A stretch of 64,000 nucleotides of DNA from Rhizobium sp. J15. Its GTDB lineage: Bacteria > Pseudomonadota > Alphaproteobacteria > Rhizobiales > Rhizobiaceae. Location: assembly GCF_002531825.1 (NCBI RefSeq), contig NZ_NWSX01000002.1, positions 62,001 to 126,000 on the forward strand, in the 5' to 3' direction. Positions within the stretch are counted from its first letter, which is position 1; the number at the start of each line of letters is the position of its first letter. The translations under genes were made by a program, and so were the position numbers. The notes under the pieces were generated by a model. That model searched no databases, was not told where the DNA came from, and was given only the letters and a program-made list of their open reading frames with translations. This document shows positions 1-10,300 of the stretch, one piece after another.

Positions 1-2
1 GC

Positions 3-80
3 CACCTTTTCCTCGCCTTCAAGCAAAAGATGATCGACAGGCTTTCGGCCAAACCGGCGAAGCAAATTCCGGCGGAATGA
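3..80 (+). CDS. C-terminal end of an upstream gene (partial)
   Basis: An open frame runs from the left edge to a TGA at 78-80. It encodes about 25 residues that end in KQIPAE and are rich in Lys and Arg. The frame is open from the first base and stops 62 bp before the phosphate permease, as expected for the tail of a preceding rightward gene. It is too short to assign a family, and chance openness cannot be excluded. Confidence 0.3.
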   Translation, partial: HLFLAFKQKMIDRLSAKPAKQIPAE

Positions 81-142
81 ATCCTGCCATCTTGCACTGC
101 TAAAAAAGCAGCGTAGAAGCAGATTTATCTCTGGAAAAACGA

Positions 143-1642
143 ATGCCGCCACGCCCAGCAGTTCTTACCAAACGCACGCTCGACAAAGATCTCGATAAGA
201 TCACCTATGTCGAGGACGCGGCAAAGCATGTGGCGCGACGGCTGGTGGCCCCCGGTCTTGGGCTGATTTTCCTTGGTCTCGCCATGCTGTTTGCCGGCGT
301 CTACGTCTTCGACCGGCCGGGAGCCGTGCTCGTCGTGGCGGCAGCCGCCCTTGCCGCCTACATGGCGCTGAATATCGGCGCCAACGACGTGACCAACAAT
401 GTGGGCGCGGCCGTCGGCGCACGCGCCATGACGATGGGCCAGGCGCTTGTCATCGCCGCGATCTTCGAGGTCCTGGGGGCCACGATCGCCGGCGGCGAGG
501 TCGTCAAGACGATTTCCTCCAACATCGTTGATGCCGCCCAGGTGCCGCCTGTGGTGCTCGGCTGGATCATGATGGCGGCGCTGACCGCGGCAGCCCTCTG
601 GATCAATCTCGCAACCTGGATGAACGCGCCGGTTTCCACCACGCATGCGATCGTCGGCGCGGTGATCGGCGCCGGCGTCGCCGCCGTCGGGCCGGAGCCG
701 GTAAACTGGCGGGTGATGCTGGAAATCACCTCGAGCTGGATCACTTCGCCGCTGATCGGCGGACTGATCGCCGCCGGCCTGCTCTATCTCGTCAAGACGC
801 TCATCATCTATCGCGACGACAAGATCGCGGCGGCGCGGCGCTGGGTGCCGGTCCTGGTCGCCGTGATGGCCGGCAGCTTCATGGCCTATATGGTGCTGCA
901 GCTGTCGCCCGCCGGTCGCTTTCCGTCTCTCACCGTCATTCTCATCGGGATCGGCATCGGCCTGGTGAGCTGGCTTTGCGCCCGCCCGCTCGTGCTCGCG
1001 CAAGCGCGGAATCTCGAAAACCGCAACAGCTCGCTGCGGGCGCTGTTCCGCCTGCCGCTGATCGGGTCGGCAGCGCTGCTTTCTTTCGCGCACGGGGCAA
1101 ACGACGTTTCGAACGCTGTCGGGCCGCTGTCGGCGATCGTCCGCTCCGCCAGCGTCGGTGGTGACGGAGGCGCGGGCCACCCGCCGCTCTGGGTGATGCT
1201 GATCGGCGCCTTCGGCATCTCCGTCGGCCTGCTGCTCTTCGGGCCGCGCCTCATCCGCCTGGTCGGCGAAGAGATCACCAAGCTCAACCCGATGCGCGCC
1301 TATTGCGTCGCGCTGTCGACCGCTTTCACCGTCATCGTCGCCTCCTGGCTCGGCCTGCCGGTCAGCACCACGCATATCGCCGTCGGCTCGGTGTTCGGCG
1401 TCGGTTTCTTCCGCGAATGGTATACCCGCAATTCGAAGCGCCGCATCGCCTATATCAGGCGCAAGACCGAGACCTGGGAGCTCGACGAGCCGGAGGAGCC
1501 GAACGTCCACGAGAGGCGGCGGCGTTATCTGGTGCGCCGCTCGCATTTCATGACGATCGTGGCTGCCTGGATCGTCACCGTGCCGGTTTCGGCCACGCTT
1601 GCGGCAATGATTTATTGGGCTATGTTCGCGCTCTTCGTCTGA
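143..1642 (+). CDS. PiT-family inorganic phosphate transporter
   Basis: Predicted inner-membrane phosphate permease of 499 residues with many hydrophobic segments. The two diagnostic PiT signature repeats are visible: [10 protein letters not shown] near residue 79 and [10 protein letters not shown] near residue 318. Each is followed in its half by a PVSTTHA/PVSTTHI motif, which reflects the internal duplication of the family. PiT proteins carry metal-phosphate by cation symport. Length fits the longer alphaproteobacterial members. A DUF47 partner gene, common beside pit genes, is not visible directly upstream. The 16-bp gap to rsmE suggests possible co-transcription. Confidence 0.93.
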   Translation: MPPRPAVLTKRTLDKDLDKITYVEDAAKHVARRLVAPGLGLIFLGLAMLFAGVYVFDRPGAVLVVAAAALAAYMALNIGANDVTNNVGAAVGARAMTMGQALVIAAIFEVLGATIAGGEVVKTISSNIVDAAQVPPVVLGWIMMAALTAAALWINLATWMNAPVSTTHAIVGAVIGAGVAAVGPEPVNWRVMLEITSSWITSPLIGGLIAAGLLYLVKTLIIYRDDKIAAARRWVPVLVAVMAGSFMAYMVLQLSPAGRFPSLTVILIGIGIGLVSWLCARPLVLAQARNLENRNSSLRALFRLPLIGSAALLSFAHGANDVSNAVGPLSAIVRSASVGGDGGAGHPPLWVMLIGAFGISVGLLLFGPRLIRLVGEEITKLNPMRAYCVALSTAFTVIVASWLGLPVSTTHIAVGSVFGVGFFREWYTRNSKRRIAYIRRKTETWELDEPEEPNVHERRRRYLVRRSHFMTIVAAWIVTVPVSATLAAMIYWAMFALFV

Positions 1643-1658
1643 ACTTCTGAGTTTTCAA

Positions 1659-2396
1659 ATGCGCGCCAATTTTCGCATGCAACGACTGTTCGTCGATGCG
1701 CCGCTTTCCCGCGGCGCCGTCCTGGAGGCAAATTCCGACCAGTTCAATTATCTCGCCAATGTGCTGAGGATGGAGGATGGCGCGGAGATCCTGCTCTTCA
1801 ACGGCCGTGACGGCGAGTGGAAGGCGAGCCTCTCCTTCCCCACACGCAAACGCATCCTGCTGACGGCAAAGGAAGAGACGCGGCCGCAGCCGGCGCCTTG
1901 CGACCTGCATTATCTCTTCGCGCCGCTGAAGGTCGGGCGCATGGATTATCTCGTGCAGAAAGCCGTGGAAATGGGAGCCGGTTTGCTGCAGCCTGTGGTG
2001 ACCCAGCACGTGCAGGGAAAGATCACCAATCTCGGCAAGCTCCGTGCCAACGTCGTCGAGGCAGCGGAGCAATGCGGCGTCCTCGGCATCCCTGAGGTGG
2101 CCGAGCCGGCGAGGCTTTCCGACCTGCTCGACCGCTGGCCCAGCGAGCGCCGCATCATCTATTGCGACGAGGGCGATGCCGGGCAGAACCCGCTGCCAGT
2201 CTTGTCCGCCATTAGGGAAAGGCACCTCGCCCTGCTGGTCGGGCCGGAAGGCGGCTTTTCGGAGGAAGAACGCGCCCGGCTTCGAAGCCTCGATTTCGTC
2301 ACCGCCATTCCGCTCGGACCGCGCATCCTGCGGGCCGACACGGCAGCCGTTGCGGCGCTCGCCGTGGTCCAGGCGGCGATCGGCGACTGGACGTGA
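1659..2396 (+). CDS. rsmE: 16S rRNA (uracil1498-N3)-methyltransferase RsmE
   Basis: A SPOUT-class methyltransferase of 245 residues, the usual RsmE length, that methylates U1498 of 16S rRNA. The N-terminal PUA-like segment opens [12 protein letters not shown]. The C-terminal knotted SAM-binding region shows [13 protein letters not shown] near residues 190-202 and [11 protein letters not shown] near 220-230, both family hallmarks. An internal ATG at 1677 (MQRLFV) is an alternative start. I prefer 1659 because I recall the MRAN-type opening as common in rhizobial copies. Confidence 0.93.
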   Translation: MRANFRMQRLFVDAPLSRGAVLEANSDQFNYLANVLRMEDGAEILLFNGRDGEWKASLSFPTRKRILLTAKEETRPQPAPCDLHYLFAPLKVGRMDYLVQKAVEMGAGLLQPVVTQHVQGKITNLGKLRANVVEAAEQCGVLGIPEVAEPARLSDLLDRWPSERRIIYCDEGDAGQNPLPVLSAIRERHLALLVGPEGGFSEEERARLRSLDFVTAIPLGPRILRADTAAVAALAVVQAAIGDWT

Positions 2397-2542
2397 CGCC
2401 GAAAACGGGTTGACGCGGAAATCACTGCTGTTTTTTTGATGCGTCATTGAAAGAATTTCACTTGCAACATACGTGGCTTGGGTCCTAATCACCTTCCAAT
2501 TGCCCGGCCCCCTGGGCGCCTTTTCGAATACAGGTACCCCGC

Positions 2543-3916
2543 ATGGCCCGCGATACTACCGACCAGACGCCGCTCTCTTCGGTCCAGGAACTGACCGATT
2601 ACCTCGCTGCGGGCAACAAGCCGCGGGAGCGCTTCCGGATAGGCACCGAACACGAGAAGTTCGCCTTCTTCCGCGCCGATAACAGCCCGGTTCCCTACTT
2701 CGGCGATGCCAGCATTTCCGCCCTGCTCACCGGCCTGCAGAAAAAGAGCGGCTGGGAGCCGATCATGGACGGCGCCAACATCATCGGCCTTGCCGAACAG
2801 AACGGCATGGGGGCGATCTCGATCGAGCCCGGCGGCCAGTTCGAATTGTCAGGCGCGCCGCTGGAGACGATCCACCAGACCTGCAAGGAATCGAACCAGC
2901 ATCTGGCGACGCTGCGCGAAATCGCCGAGCCGATGGGAATCCGCTTCCTCGGCATCGGCGGCAGTCCGAAATGGACCTATGCGGAAACCCCGCAGATGCC
3001 GAAATCGCGCTACGAGATCATGACCCGCTATATGCCGAAGGTCGGCACCCAAGGTCTCGACATGATGTACCGCACCTGCACGATCCAGGTGAATCTCGAC
3101 TTCTCCTCGGAAGCCGACATGCGCAAGAAGATGCGCGTCTCGATGAAGCTGCAGTCGCTGGCGACCGCGCTGTTTGCATCCTCGCCCTTCACCGAGGGCA
3201 AGCCGAACGGGCTGCTCTCCTGGCGCGGCGACATCTGGCGCGATACCGACAACCGCCGCGCCGGCCTGCTCGATTTCACCTTCCGCGACGATTTCGGCTT
3301 CAAGGACTATGCCGAATGGGCGCTCGACGTGCCGATGTATTTCATCGTCCGCGACGGCCGTTATCACGACTGTACGCGCGTCACCTTCCGCCAGTTCATG
3401 AACGGCGCATTGAAGGGCGAGGTCGCCGATCCGGCGCCGACGATGGGCGACTGGACCAACCATCTTTCGACGCTCTTCCCCGACGTCAGGCTGAAGCGCT
3501 TCCTCGAAATGCGCGGCGCCGATGGCGGCCCCTGGCGGCGCATCTGTGCCTTGCCGGCCTTCTGGGTCGGCCTGCTCTACGAAGACGCAGCCCTGGAGGC
3601 GGCCGACGAACTGACCAAGGATTGGGGCTTTGCCGAGATCAGCGCCCTGCGCGATGCCGTTCCGGCGCAAGGGCTGAAGGCTGCGTTTCGCGGGCATGCG
3701 CTCTTCGACGTGGCGCGAGAAGTGATCGGCATATCGCGGGCCGGCCTCAAGGCGCGCGGCAAGCTCAACGGGGAAGGCCAGGACGAGAGCATCTTCCTTG
3801 CGCCGCTCGACGAAGTGCTCGCCAAGAAGGCGACGCTCGCCGAGGATCTGCTTTCGCTCTACAACGGCCGCTGGCAGGGTTCCGTCGAGCCGGTCTTCGA
3901 AGACTATCAGTACTGA
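2543..3916 (+). CDS. gshA: Glutamate-cysteine ligase, plant/proteobacterial type
   Basis: Catalyses the ATP-dependent first step of glutathione synthesis, joining L-glutamate and L-cysteine in the cytoplasm. The 457 residues match the GCS2 plant/proteobacterial class. Visible signatures are GTEHEKFAF near residue 34, a Gly-rich GAISIEPGGQFELSG stretch near 92-106, MYRTCTIQVN near 174, and a C-terminal QYL-like ending. The gene stands 146 bp after rsmE, so it may have its own promoter. Glutathione supports stress tolerance and nodulation in rhizobia, and a LysR gene of LsrB-like appearance lies about 1.5 kb downstream. Confidence 0.92.
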   Translation: MARDTTDQTPLSSVQELTDYLAAGNKPRERFRIGTEHEKFAFFRADNSPVPYFGDASISALLTGLQKKSGWEPIMDGANIIGLAEQNGMGAISIEPGGQFELSGAPLETIHQTCKESNQHLATLREIAEPMGIRFLGIGGSPKWTYAETPQMPKSRYEIMTRYMPKVGTQGLDMMYRTCTIQVNLDFSSEADMRKKMRVSMKLQSLATALFASSPFTEGKPNGLLSWRGDIWRDTDNRRAGLLDFTFRDDFGFKDYAEWALDVPMYFIVRDGRYHDCTRVTFRQFMNGALKGEVADPAPTMGDWTNHLSTLFPDVRLKRFLEMRGADGGPWRRICALPAFWVGLLYEDAALEAADELTKDWGFAEISALRDAVPAQGLKAAFRGHALFDVAREVIGISRAGLKARGKLNGEGQDESIFLAPLDEVLAKKATLAEDLLSLYNGRWQGSVEPVFEDYQY

Positions 3917-4018
3917 GACCGTCTCTCTAAGTTCCTCTGGCAAAAAGCCGTTTGCGCATTACCATTTCCGGATATAGTGACGCTACAACGCGTCACGACT
4001 CGGGGAAAGGGACCTTCC

Positions 4019-4888
4019 ATGCTGCCACTCTTCGACATGATGATGCAGGCGCAGAACGGTGCGGCGATGGAGGCGGTCGCCCGGCAATTCAACCTGGCGC
4101 AGGAACAGGCGACCAAGGCGATGGCCGCACTGATGCCCGCTTTTTCCGCCGGCCTGAAGCGCAGCACCAGCAACCCGTATGATTTCGTCGGGCTGATGCA
4201 GGCCGTCGCCTCCGGCAATTACGCGCGCTATTTCGAGGATATGAGCCGGGCCTTCACACCGGAGGGCATTTCCGACGGCAACAACATCCTCGCCCAGCTT
4301 TTCGGCTCGAAGGAGGTCTCGCGCGCGATCGCCGCCCAGGCGGCGCAGATGACCGGCATCGGTCAGGACATCTACAAGCAGATGCTGCCGGTGCTGGCCG
4401 ACACGCTGATGGGCGGGCTCTTCAAGCAGACGACCGGCCAGATGGCCTCGCCGGTCAATCCCTTCGTCAACACGGCAATGGGCGAGAGCATCCAGAAATG
4501 GCTTGAGAGCACCGGCTTTGCGCCGAAGCCGAAGGCAGCCCCTGAGCCCAGCATCTTCGACAATCCGTTCACGCAGGCGATGCAGGTGATGTTTTCGACG
4601 CCGAAGCCGGAGCCCGCGTCTCAACCGAACCCCTTCCTCGACAATCCCTTTGCCAAGGCCTTCCAGGAAATGATGGCAGGTCTTAGCCAGCAGCCGGCGG
4701 CCAAATCCCCGGCAGCAAAGCCCCCCGAGCCTCCGAAAGAGGAAACGAAGGCCAAGGCGGAAACCTATGCCGAGATGCTGAACGCCATGTTCGACAGCGG
4801 GCTCGAAGTGCAGAAGAGCTACCAGAAGAGCCTGGAAGCGATCTTCGAAACCTACCGGCCGAAACCTTCTTCTGAAACCAAGGAATAA
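4019..4888 (+). CDS. DUF937-domain protein with DNPF repeats
   Basis: A 289-residue protein of unknown function. The N-terminal half resembles DUF937: a helical Ala/Met/Gln-rich start, EEATKAMAALMPA-like text, then an FGSKEVSRAIAAQAAQ segment. The C-terminal half holds three related short units, NPFVNTAMGESIQ, DNPFTQAMQVMF and DNPFAKAFQEMM, set in Pro/Lys-rich linkers. An acidic/helical tail follows. The ATG at 4019 is chosen because a GGGGAAAGGGA purine stretch precedes it; an in-frame ATG at 3977 would add 14 unconvincing residues. No membrane segment or signal peptide is evident. Confidence 0.75.
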   Translation: MLPLFDMMMQAQNGAAMEAVARQFNLAQEQATKAMAALMPAFSAGLKRSTSNPYDFVGLMQAVASGNYARYFEDMSRAFTPEGISDGNNILAQLFGSKEVSRAIAAQAAQMTGIGQDIYKQMLPVLADTLMGGLFKQTTGQMASPVNPFVNTAMGESIQKWLESTGFAPKPKAAPEPSIFDNPFTQAMQVMFSTPKPEPASQPNPFLDNPFAKAFQEMMAGLSQQPAAKSPAAKPPEPPKEETKAKAETYAEMLNAMFDSGLEVQKSYQKSLEAIFETYRPKPSSETKE

Positions 4889-4928
4889 AAAAACCCGGAG
4901 ATGGCTTGGGAAAAGCCGATCACCGGGT
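4887..4928 (-). terminator. Rho-independent terminator of the DUF1127 gene
   Basis: Read leftward, a hairpin with outer arms ACCCGG/CCGGGT (4923-4928 with 4893-4898) and inner arms GGCTT/AAGCC is followed by seven T residues (A-run at 4887-4893 on the + strand). It lies about 50 nt beyond the stop of the leftward DUF1127 gene. The T-run occurs only on that side, so it serves the minus-strand transcript. The hairpin abuts the stop codon of the DUF937 gene. Confidence 0.75.
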
Positions 4929-4976
4929 CAAGCGGCAGGGCTATTGGCTATCACCCTGCGGGGAAACTCGACGCCC

Positions 4977-5276
4977 CTACTCCTGGTAGGGGCGGAAGAG
5001 CGACAGGCTCCAGCGCTTTCGCGCCGAGCGCGTCAGATGTTCCGACGGGTCCTCGAAAAAGGTCGAGGCCAGGAACGCGGAGGTAAGGTCGGACCTGGTA
5101 AGGCCGATATCCCTCAGCTGACTGTCGTTCAGATCATGCAACGCGTTGATCTCCATGCGATTGCGGAACCCGCGAAAGAGGGCGACCAGCGGAGCGAGAC
5201 CTGCCACCAGACGCTGGAAAAGCGTCGGGGTCAGCTTGCTGCAGTCGAGTTCTATTGTTCGGTCTGTCGTGTGCAT
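4977..5276 (-). CDS. DUF1127 small protein
   Basis: A 99-residue protein with a C-terminal DUF1127-type motif: ALHDLNDSQLRDIGLTRSDL near residues 46-65, preceded by an Arg-rich FRGFRNRMEI helix. DUF1127 proteins are small, often Arg-rich factors of alphaproteobacteria; several have been linked to RNA or phosphate-stress physiology. The ATG at 5276 follows a strong AGGAG ribosome site (GAAAGGAGAGTTCG). A longer frame upstream to about 5312 would need a GTG and is not preferred. It is divergent from the LysR gene, has its own terminator, and is therefore probably monocistronic. Confidence 0.85.
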   Translation of the reverse strand: MHTTDRTIELDCSKLTPTLFQRLVAGLAPLVALFRGFRNRMEINALHDLNDSQLRDIGLTRSDLTSAFLASTFFEDPSEHLTRSARKRWSLSLFRPYQE

Positions 5277-5479
5277 CGAACTCTCCTTTCTTTCGGGCAC
5301 GCAACAACCCACCCCGCCCGCGAGGTCGTGCGGGAGGGATCAGGCTGAATTCTGCTTGGACAGGCAGGGTGTCTGTCCTTCACTTTGCTTGATTTGCATC
5401 CCGAAGATGCCAAAGACCTATTGATCAGTCCAACGAATGTTTCTAATGATTATCATCAGCTATCTTTATGGGTGATACC

Positions 5480-6433
5480 ATGTCCGCGCCTCTTGATCTC
5501 GACCAGTTGCAGACTTTCATCGCCATCGTCGATTCCGGCAGCTTCACCAAGGCGGCCGACAAGGTCTACAAGACCCAATCGGCCGTTTCCATGCAGATGC
5601 GCCGCCTCGAGGAGCGCATCGGCAAGCAGCTGTTCATCAAGGACGGCCGCGGCAACCGGCTGACGGTCGAGGGCGAGAAGCTGCTCAATTACGCCCGGCG
5701 CATCATCCGCCTCAACAATGAGGCGATCGCCGCCTTCGACGACAACAGGCTGGAGGGGACGCTGCGCATCGGCACGCCTGATGATTACGCCGACCGCTAT
5801 ATGCCCGAGATCATCGGCCGCTTCGCCAAGACGCATCCGAACGTCGAGCTCTACATCGTCTGCGAGCCTTCGGTGGACCTTGCCGAGCGCATGCACAAGG
5901 GCGAGCTCGATATCGCGCTCGTCACCCATAACCCGCGCGAGCGCATGTCCGATGTGGTGAGAACCGAGCCGCTCTGCTGGGTCGGATCGGCCAACCATCC
6001 GATCCGCGACGATGCGCCGGTGCCGCTTGCCGTCGGCCGGCGCGACTGCCAGTGGCGCCAGCTCGCCTGCTCGGCGCTCGATGCTGTGGGACGCGAACAC
6101 CAGATCCTGTTCACCAGCTGGTCCTGCACCGTGGTTGCCGCCGCCGTGCTTGCCGGCATGGCGGTTTCGGTGATGCCGGAGTCGGCTTTGCGGACGGGCA
6201 TGAAGGTGCTGAGCCAGGCCGATGGTTTTCCGGCGCTACCACCGGTGCAGATCGGCATCATGAAGCGGCCGGGCGTCTCGATCTCGCTGATGAACGCGAT
6301 CACCGCCCATATCACCGCCTGCCTCGACAACATCACGCCTGCCGTCATCGACGACAATCTCGAGGCGGACGTCAAATCCGCCCAGGCGCGTTACCCGCGG
6401 CTGAAGGCCGCCAACATGGTGCCGAGCTGGTAG
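5480..6433 (+). CDS. LysR-family transcriptional regulator (LsrB-like)
   Basis: A 317-residue LysR regulator. The N-terminal winged helix reads DLDQLQTFIAIVDSGSFTKA followed by KTQSAVSMQMRRLEERIGKQLF, and an effector-binding domain follows. The wording of helix and linker is close to my memory of rhizobial LsrB, a redox-linked regulator of glutathione and LPS genes. The effector domain has several cysteines (DCQWRQLAC, SWSCT). This could be a paralogue; the assignment is inference. Start 5480 (MSAPLDL) is preferred over ATG 5468. Convergent with the TetR gene, with a 6-bp gap. Confidence 0.85.
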   Translation: MSAPLDLDQLQTFIAIVDSGSFTKAADKVYKTQSAVSMQMRRLEERIGKQLFIKDGRGNRLTVEGEKLLNYARRIIRLNNEAIAAFDDNRLEGTLRIGTPDDYADRYMPEIIGRFAKTHPNVELYIVCEPSVDLAERMHKGELDIALVTHNPRERMSDVVRTEPLCWVGSANHPIRDDAPVPLAVGRRDCQWRQLACSALDAVGREHQILFTSWSCTVVAAAVLAGMAVSVMPESALRTGMKVLSQADGFPALPPVQIGIMKRPGVSISLMNAITAHITACLDNITPAVIDDNLEADVKSAQARYPRLKAANMVPSW

Positions 6434-6439
6434 AGGCGC

Positions 6440-7081
6440 TCAGGCGGCGCTTGGCGCCGCAGCGGCGAAAAGCGAGGCGCGGATGACGCGCTTCCACTCG
6501 TCGAGCATGCGCCGCGCCAGGGTTTCCTCGCTGACGGCCGCAAGCCGGATGACGGCGCCGATCAGGTGGCTGAAGAGGTAAGTGCGCGCATACATTTCCT
6601 CGTCGCAGAGATCGGGCGCCAGCTGGCGGACGGCGTCCTGGAAGATGCCTGCGACGCGGCCGCTATGCTCGATGTTCAGCTGCAAGAGATCCTGATCCGT
6701 CTCCGTGCCCATCCAGACGCCGAGATAGACGGGGTCGTTGCGGTAGGATTCATAGTACCAGTCGATGGTCGCGCAGACGAGATCGAGCGCCTGGTCCAGC
6801 GACTGTACATCGGCGAACATCGCTGCCGCCTTCGCCTGGATTGCCGAAGCGTGCTGGTCGAACAGCGCTTTGACGATCGCCGCCTTCTCCGGAAAATACT
6901 GATAGACAGAACCGATCGGCACCTTGGCGGCGACGGCGAGTTCCGTCATCCGCATGGCGCTGACACCTTTTTTTGCAATGATCTTCGAAGCGGCGGCGAG
7001 AATGAGGTCCAGCCTCTGGATACTGCGCTCCTGCTTCGGCTTCCTGCGGAGGCCGATCCGATCTACGCTTTCCGCGCCCAT
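6440..7081 (-). CDS. TetR-family transcriptional regulator
   Basis: A 213-residue TetR regulator. The DNA-binding domain lies near residues 15-65: helices with ILAAASKIIAKKGVSAMRMTE and a recognition region IGSVYQYFPEKAAIVKALF. A C-terminal ligand domain (TetR_C-like, with WYYESYRNDPVYLG) follows. ATG 7081 (MGAESVDR) is chosen; the frame extends to 7168 with further ATGs, but that extension has no domain text. No obvious target gene is adjacent; the nearest leftward gene upstream of it is the autotransporter, 296 bp away. Confidence 0.88.
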   Translation of the reverse strand: MGAESVDRIGLRRKPKQERSIQRLDLILAAASKIIAKKGVSAMRMTELAVAAKVPIGSVYQYFPEKAAIVKALFDQHASAIQAKAAAMFADVQSLDQALDLVCATIDWYYESYRNDPVYLGVWMGTETDQDLLQLNIEHSGRVAGIFQDAVRQLAPDLCDEEMYARTYLFSHLIGAVIRLAAVSEETLARRMLDEWKRVIRASLFAAAAPSAA

Positions 7082-7377
7082 GTCGTTCCCATTCTTATCG
7101 TTTTTCACGCAGGAAGAAGCTCTCGGCCAAACCGGCGCATCGGGCCGATATGACATGCAGGTCTTCATCCGCGGTAAATGGAAACGCTCACATTTTAACG
7201 ACCGGCAAAAGCCCGTGAAAATCGGCGCGCAGCAGCACCGATTGTCTCCTCACGCGCGTAAAGAACGCCGTAGCACTTTAAAATTGCTGGATAATTTCAT
7301 CCGTGGGCCGATTGAGGCCGCCGCGCCCGGCAACCTGCCGCTTCCCCTCCGTCGCCATGAATGCAGGTCAGCGGATG
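7082..7377. other. Intergenic region without recognisable gene
   Basis: These 296 bp between the autotransporter stop and the TetR start contain no convincing coding frame and no T-tailed hairpin. The right end is GC-rich and the left part (7180-7300) is AT-rich. It presumably holds the promoter of the TetR gene, but I see no clear operator palindrome. Confidence 0.4.
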
Positions 7378-10300
7378 TTAGAACTTCACCGACAGCGTCG
7401 CTTTGACGCCATGCTGCTGCGCGCCCTCGGCGATCTGGCCGGAATAGGCAATACCGAGGGCGGAGTTTGGGTTGAGGTCGAAGTCGAGCCCGGCAGCGAG
7501 GATGAAGGCGTTGCGCGCCACCGGGATGCCGGCGACCGTGAAGTCGTCGCCTCCCGCAAAAGCATGCGTCGCCAGCGGAACGGTATCGCCGGCCGCATGC
7601 CGCCAGCCCGACATGCCGCGCAGGGTGGCATTCGTCCCGCCCAGGCGAATATCCATCTCGGCATGCAGGCCAAGCGTGGCGACGGTGGTGTTGGTCGTGC
7701 GGCTCGAACTGTCGAGCGCGGCCGCCCCGCCCTCTTCGGTAAAGCCCGCCGTGCGAACCGCCACGTGAGCGAGATTGACGAAAGGCTCGAAGGAGGCCGC
7801 CGCCGTATCGAAGCGATAGCCGAGCTCGGCGAAGGCCTGCAGCGTGCCGGCGCTATAGCTCGCATCGAGCCTGTCCTCGAAGCTTCCGATCACGACGCGG
7901 CGGCTTGTCTCGATCTCGTGCCAGGTATGGGCAAGGCCGGAGCGGAAAGCGAGATTGCCCCACTGCGTGCCGGCATAGAGGCCGAGATGATAATCGTCGC
8001 TCGATCCCGACGAGGCGCGGTGGCGCGGGTCGAAGCCTGAGTTGCTGTAGCCCGCCATCAGGCCGAGCCTGACGTCATCGAAGCTGGTGTCTACGCCGGC
8101 CAGAAACCCGCCGGTCTGATGGCGCAGCGTGGCGGCGTTGCCATCCGTGGATGCCTCGCTCAGGCCGCCAAAGGCCGTGCTCCAGAACACCGGCCCTTCG
8201 GGCGTATCGGCGGCGATCAGTTCCGGACCGCCGGGCCAGAAGGCCTGTATCGGGACCGCAGCAGCACCGGGATCACCGAAAGCGGAGCGCAGGCGCTCAT
8301 TGGCGGCCTCGCGGACAAAGAGGCTCTGGGTGATCAGCCCCGTCTTGATCGAGGCATGGATTTCGCCGGAAAGCGCATCGAAGCTCGCCTGAATCTCCGA
8401 CTCGTCGTCCGGCAATGTGACGATCGCGTCGTAAATGTCGTTGCCGGTTCCGAGCTGCTCGGCAGCCCCCGCCGCGGCAATCTGGTTGCGCGTCGCCGCC
8501 ATGTCGGTGAAGCTCACGTCGTTGCGCGCGATCTCCAGATAGACGTTGTTCAGGTCATAGGAGAGGTCGGCTGCCAGGAAGGCATAGTTGGAAGTGACGG
8601 CGCCGAACGTGCCGCTGATCCCGCCGGCAGCGGTCAGGATGGTATAGGTGGAGAAGGGCTTGTAGTTGCCATTCATCCCGACATGGGTGACGGTGGCGCC
8701 GTTCAAAAGCGCGGTGCCGGCGACCGAGATGAAATCGCTGGCGGTGCCGCCGGGATCGACCTCGACCTCATAGGTGGAGCTTGGATCGAAAGTGAGGTTG
8801 CCGCCGACAGTCAATGTTCCGATGGAGTTGCCGGGCGCAACGGTGACGCCCGCGCCGATGTTCAGCGTCCCAATGGACCCCGAGCCGCCCAGTCTGCCGC
8901 CCGTCATCGTCAGGATGCCGCCAAGGCTGCCATTGACGATCAGACGGCCGTCCGACACGGTCGTGGTGCCGGCAAAGCCCGAACTGTTGCCGGTCAGGAG
9001 CAAGGTGCCGCTGCCGAGCTTGGTGAAATCGCCGCTGCCGGAGAATATGCCGCCATAGGTGCTGTCGCTTGCCTGATCGATCGTGAGATCGGCGCTGCCG
9101 ATCGCGACCTCGCCGCCGCTTCCGGAAAGCTCCGCCATCGTCAGATCGAAGCCGCCGAGATCGAGTATGCCGCCATTGACCGCATAGGCGCTATTCTGCA
9201 CGAAGGCGCCGGCGCTGCCCGCCAGCAGCCTGCCGGCATCCACCGTCGTCACGCCGGTATAGATGTTGGTGCCGGAAAGCGTCAGCGTACCCGTGCCCTG
9301 CTTGGTAAGGCCGCCCGTGCCTTGCAGATCGGCGGCGATACCGACGGCAAAACCGTTGGTATCGATAAAGGCGCCGCCGGCGTCGATCGTGACCTCTCCG
9401 GCGCCGAAGCTGCGCAGGAAATTCGCCTCGTTGCCCGTTGCGCGCAAAATACCGCCGTCGAAAACGAGGTTTGCGTCACCGGCCCCTCTCTCGACGTAAC
9501 CGGTTTCCAGGACGCCGCGCCCGCTTCCGGCACTTCCGTCAATCTCCACCGTTCCCGTGGCACCGGAATCGTCGGCGATAACCACCTCGGACGCAGACAC
9601 CAGGCCGCCATCGCCGATCGTGACGCCGCCTGTGCCGAATTCGCCGACAAAGAGTGCGCCTGAGCTGATCCAATTCGACCCCGTTCCGGTCACGCTCACC
9701 ACGCCGCTGCCGACAGAACTGTAGCCGACATAGCCTTCGCTGCCGGTGACGGAGCCGCCATTCGAAATGGTCAGCGTTCCTGTCCCCGCCTCGCCGACCG
9801 AGACATAGGTGGAATTGTTCCAGACCGAATTCGCGCCCGTGACGATCACCGCGCCGACGGCGCTGGAATCGTTGCTGATATAACCGGAGGCGCTGTTGAC
9901 CGTCCCGCCGTTCGAGATGGTCAGCGTGCCGGCGCCGCTATCGCCGATAGTGATGTCCTGGGAGCTGGTCCAGGTCGAACCTGCGCCGGTGACCGTGACC
10001 GTACCGCTCGCGCCGGAGAAATAGCCGACATAGCCGAAGGCATTTTCGACCACGCCGCCATCTTCGATGCTGAGCGTGCCGGTGCCCTCATGGCCGACAT
10101 AGAGGTCGTCGGAACTAGTCCATGTGGAGCCCGGCCCCGTCACCGTTACCGTGCCGGCCGCGCCCGGATCGACGCCGAGCACGCCGAAATCATTGCTGAC
10201 ATCGCCGCCATTGCGGATGATGAGGGCCGCGTCGTCGCCGCTTTGCTCGCCTACGAGGAGATCGTTATTGATCGTCCATGGACTTGGCTGCGTGCCCGGA

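Noticed and set aside
125-1546. 473-residue open frame on the minus strand opposite the phosphate permease
   Set aside because: Arg/Asp/His-rich translation without domain text; typical antisense shadow of a GC-rich gene, while the plus strand encodes a clear PiT protein.
8119-9663. 514-residue plus-strand frame opposite the autotransporter
   Set aside because: Repetitive composition mirrors the autotransporter repeats; the minus strand has signal peptide, PATR text and a beta-barrel end.
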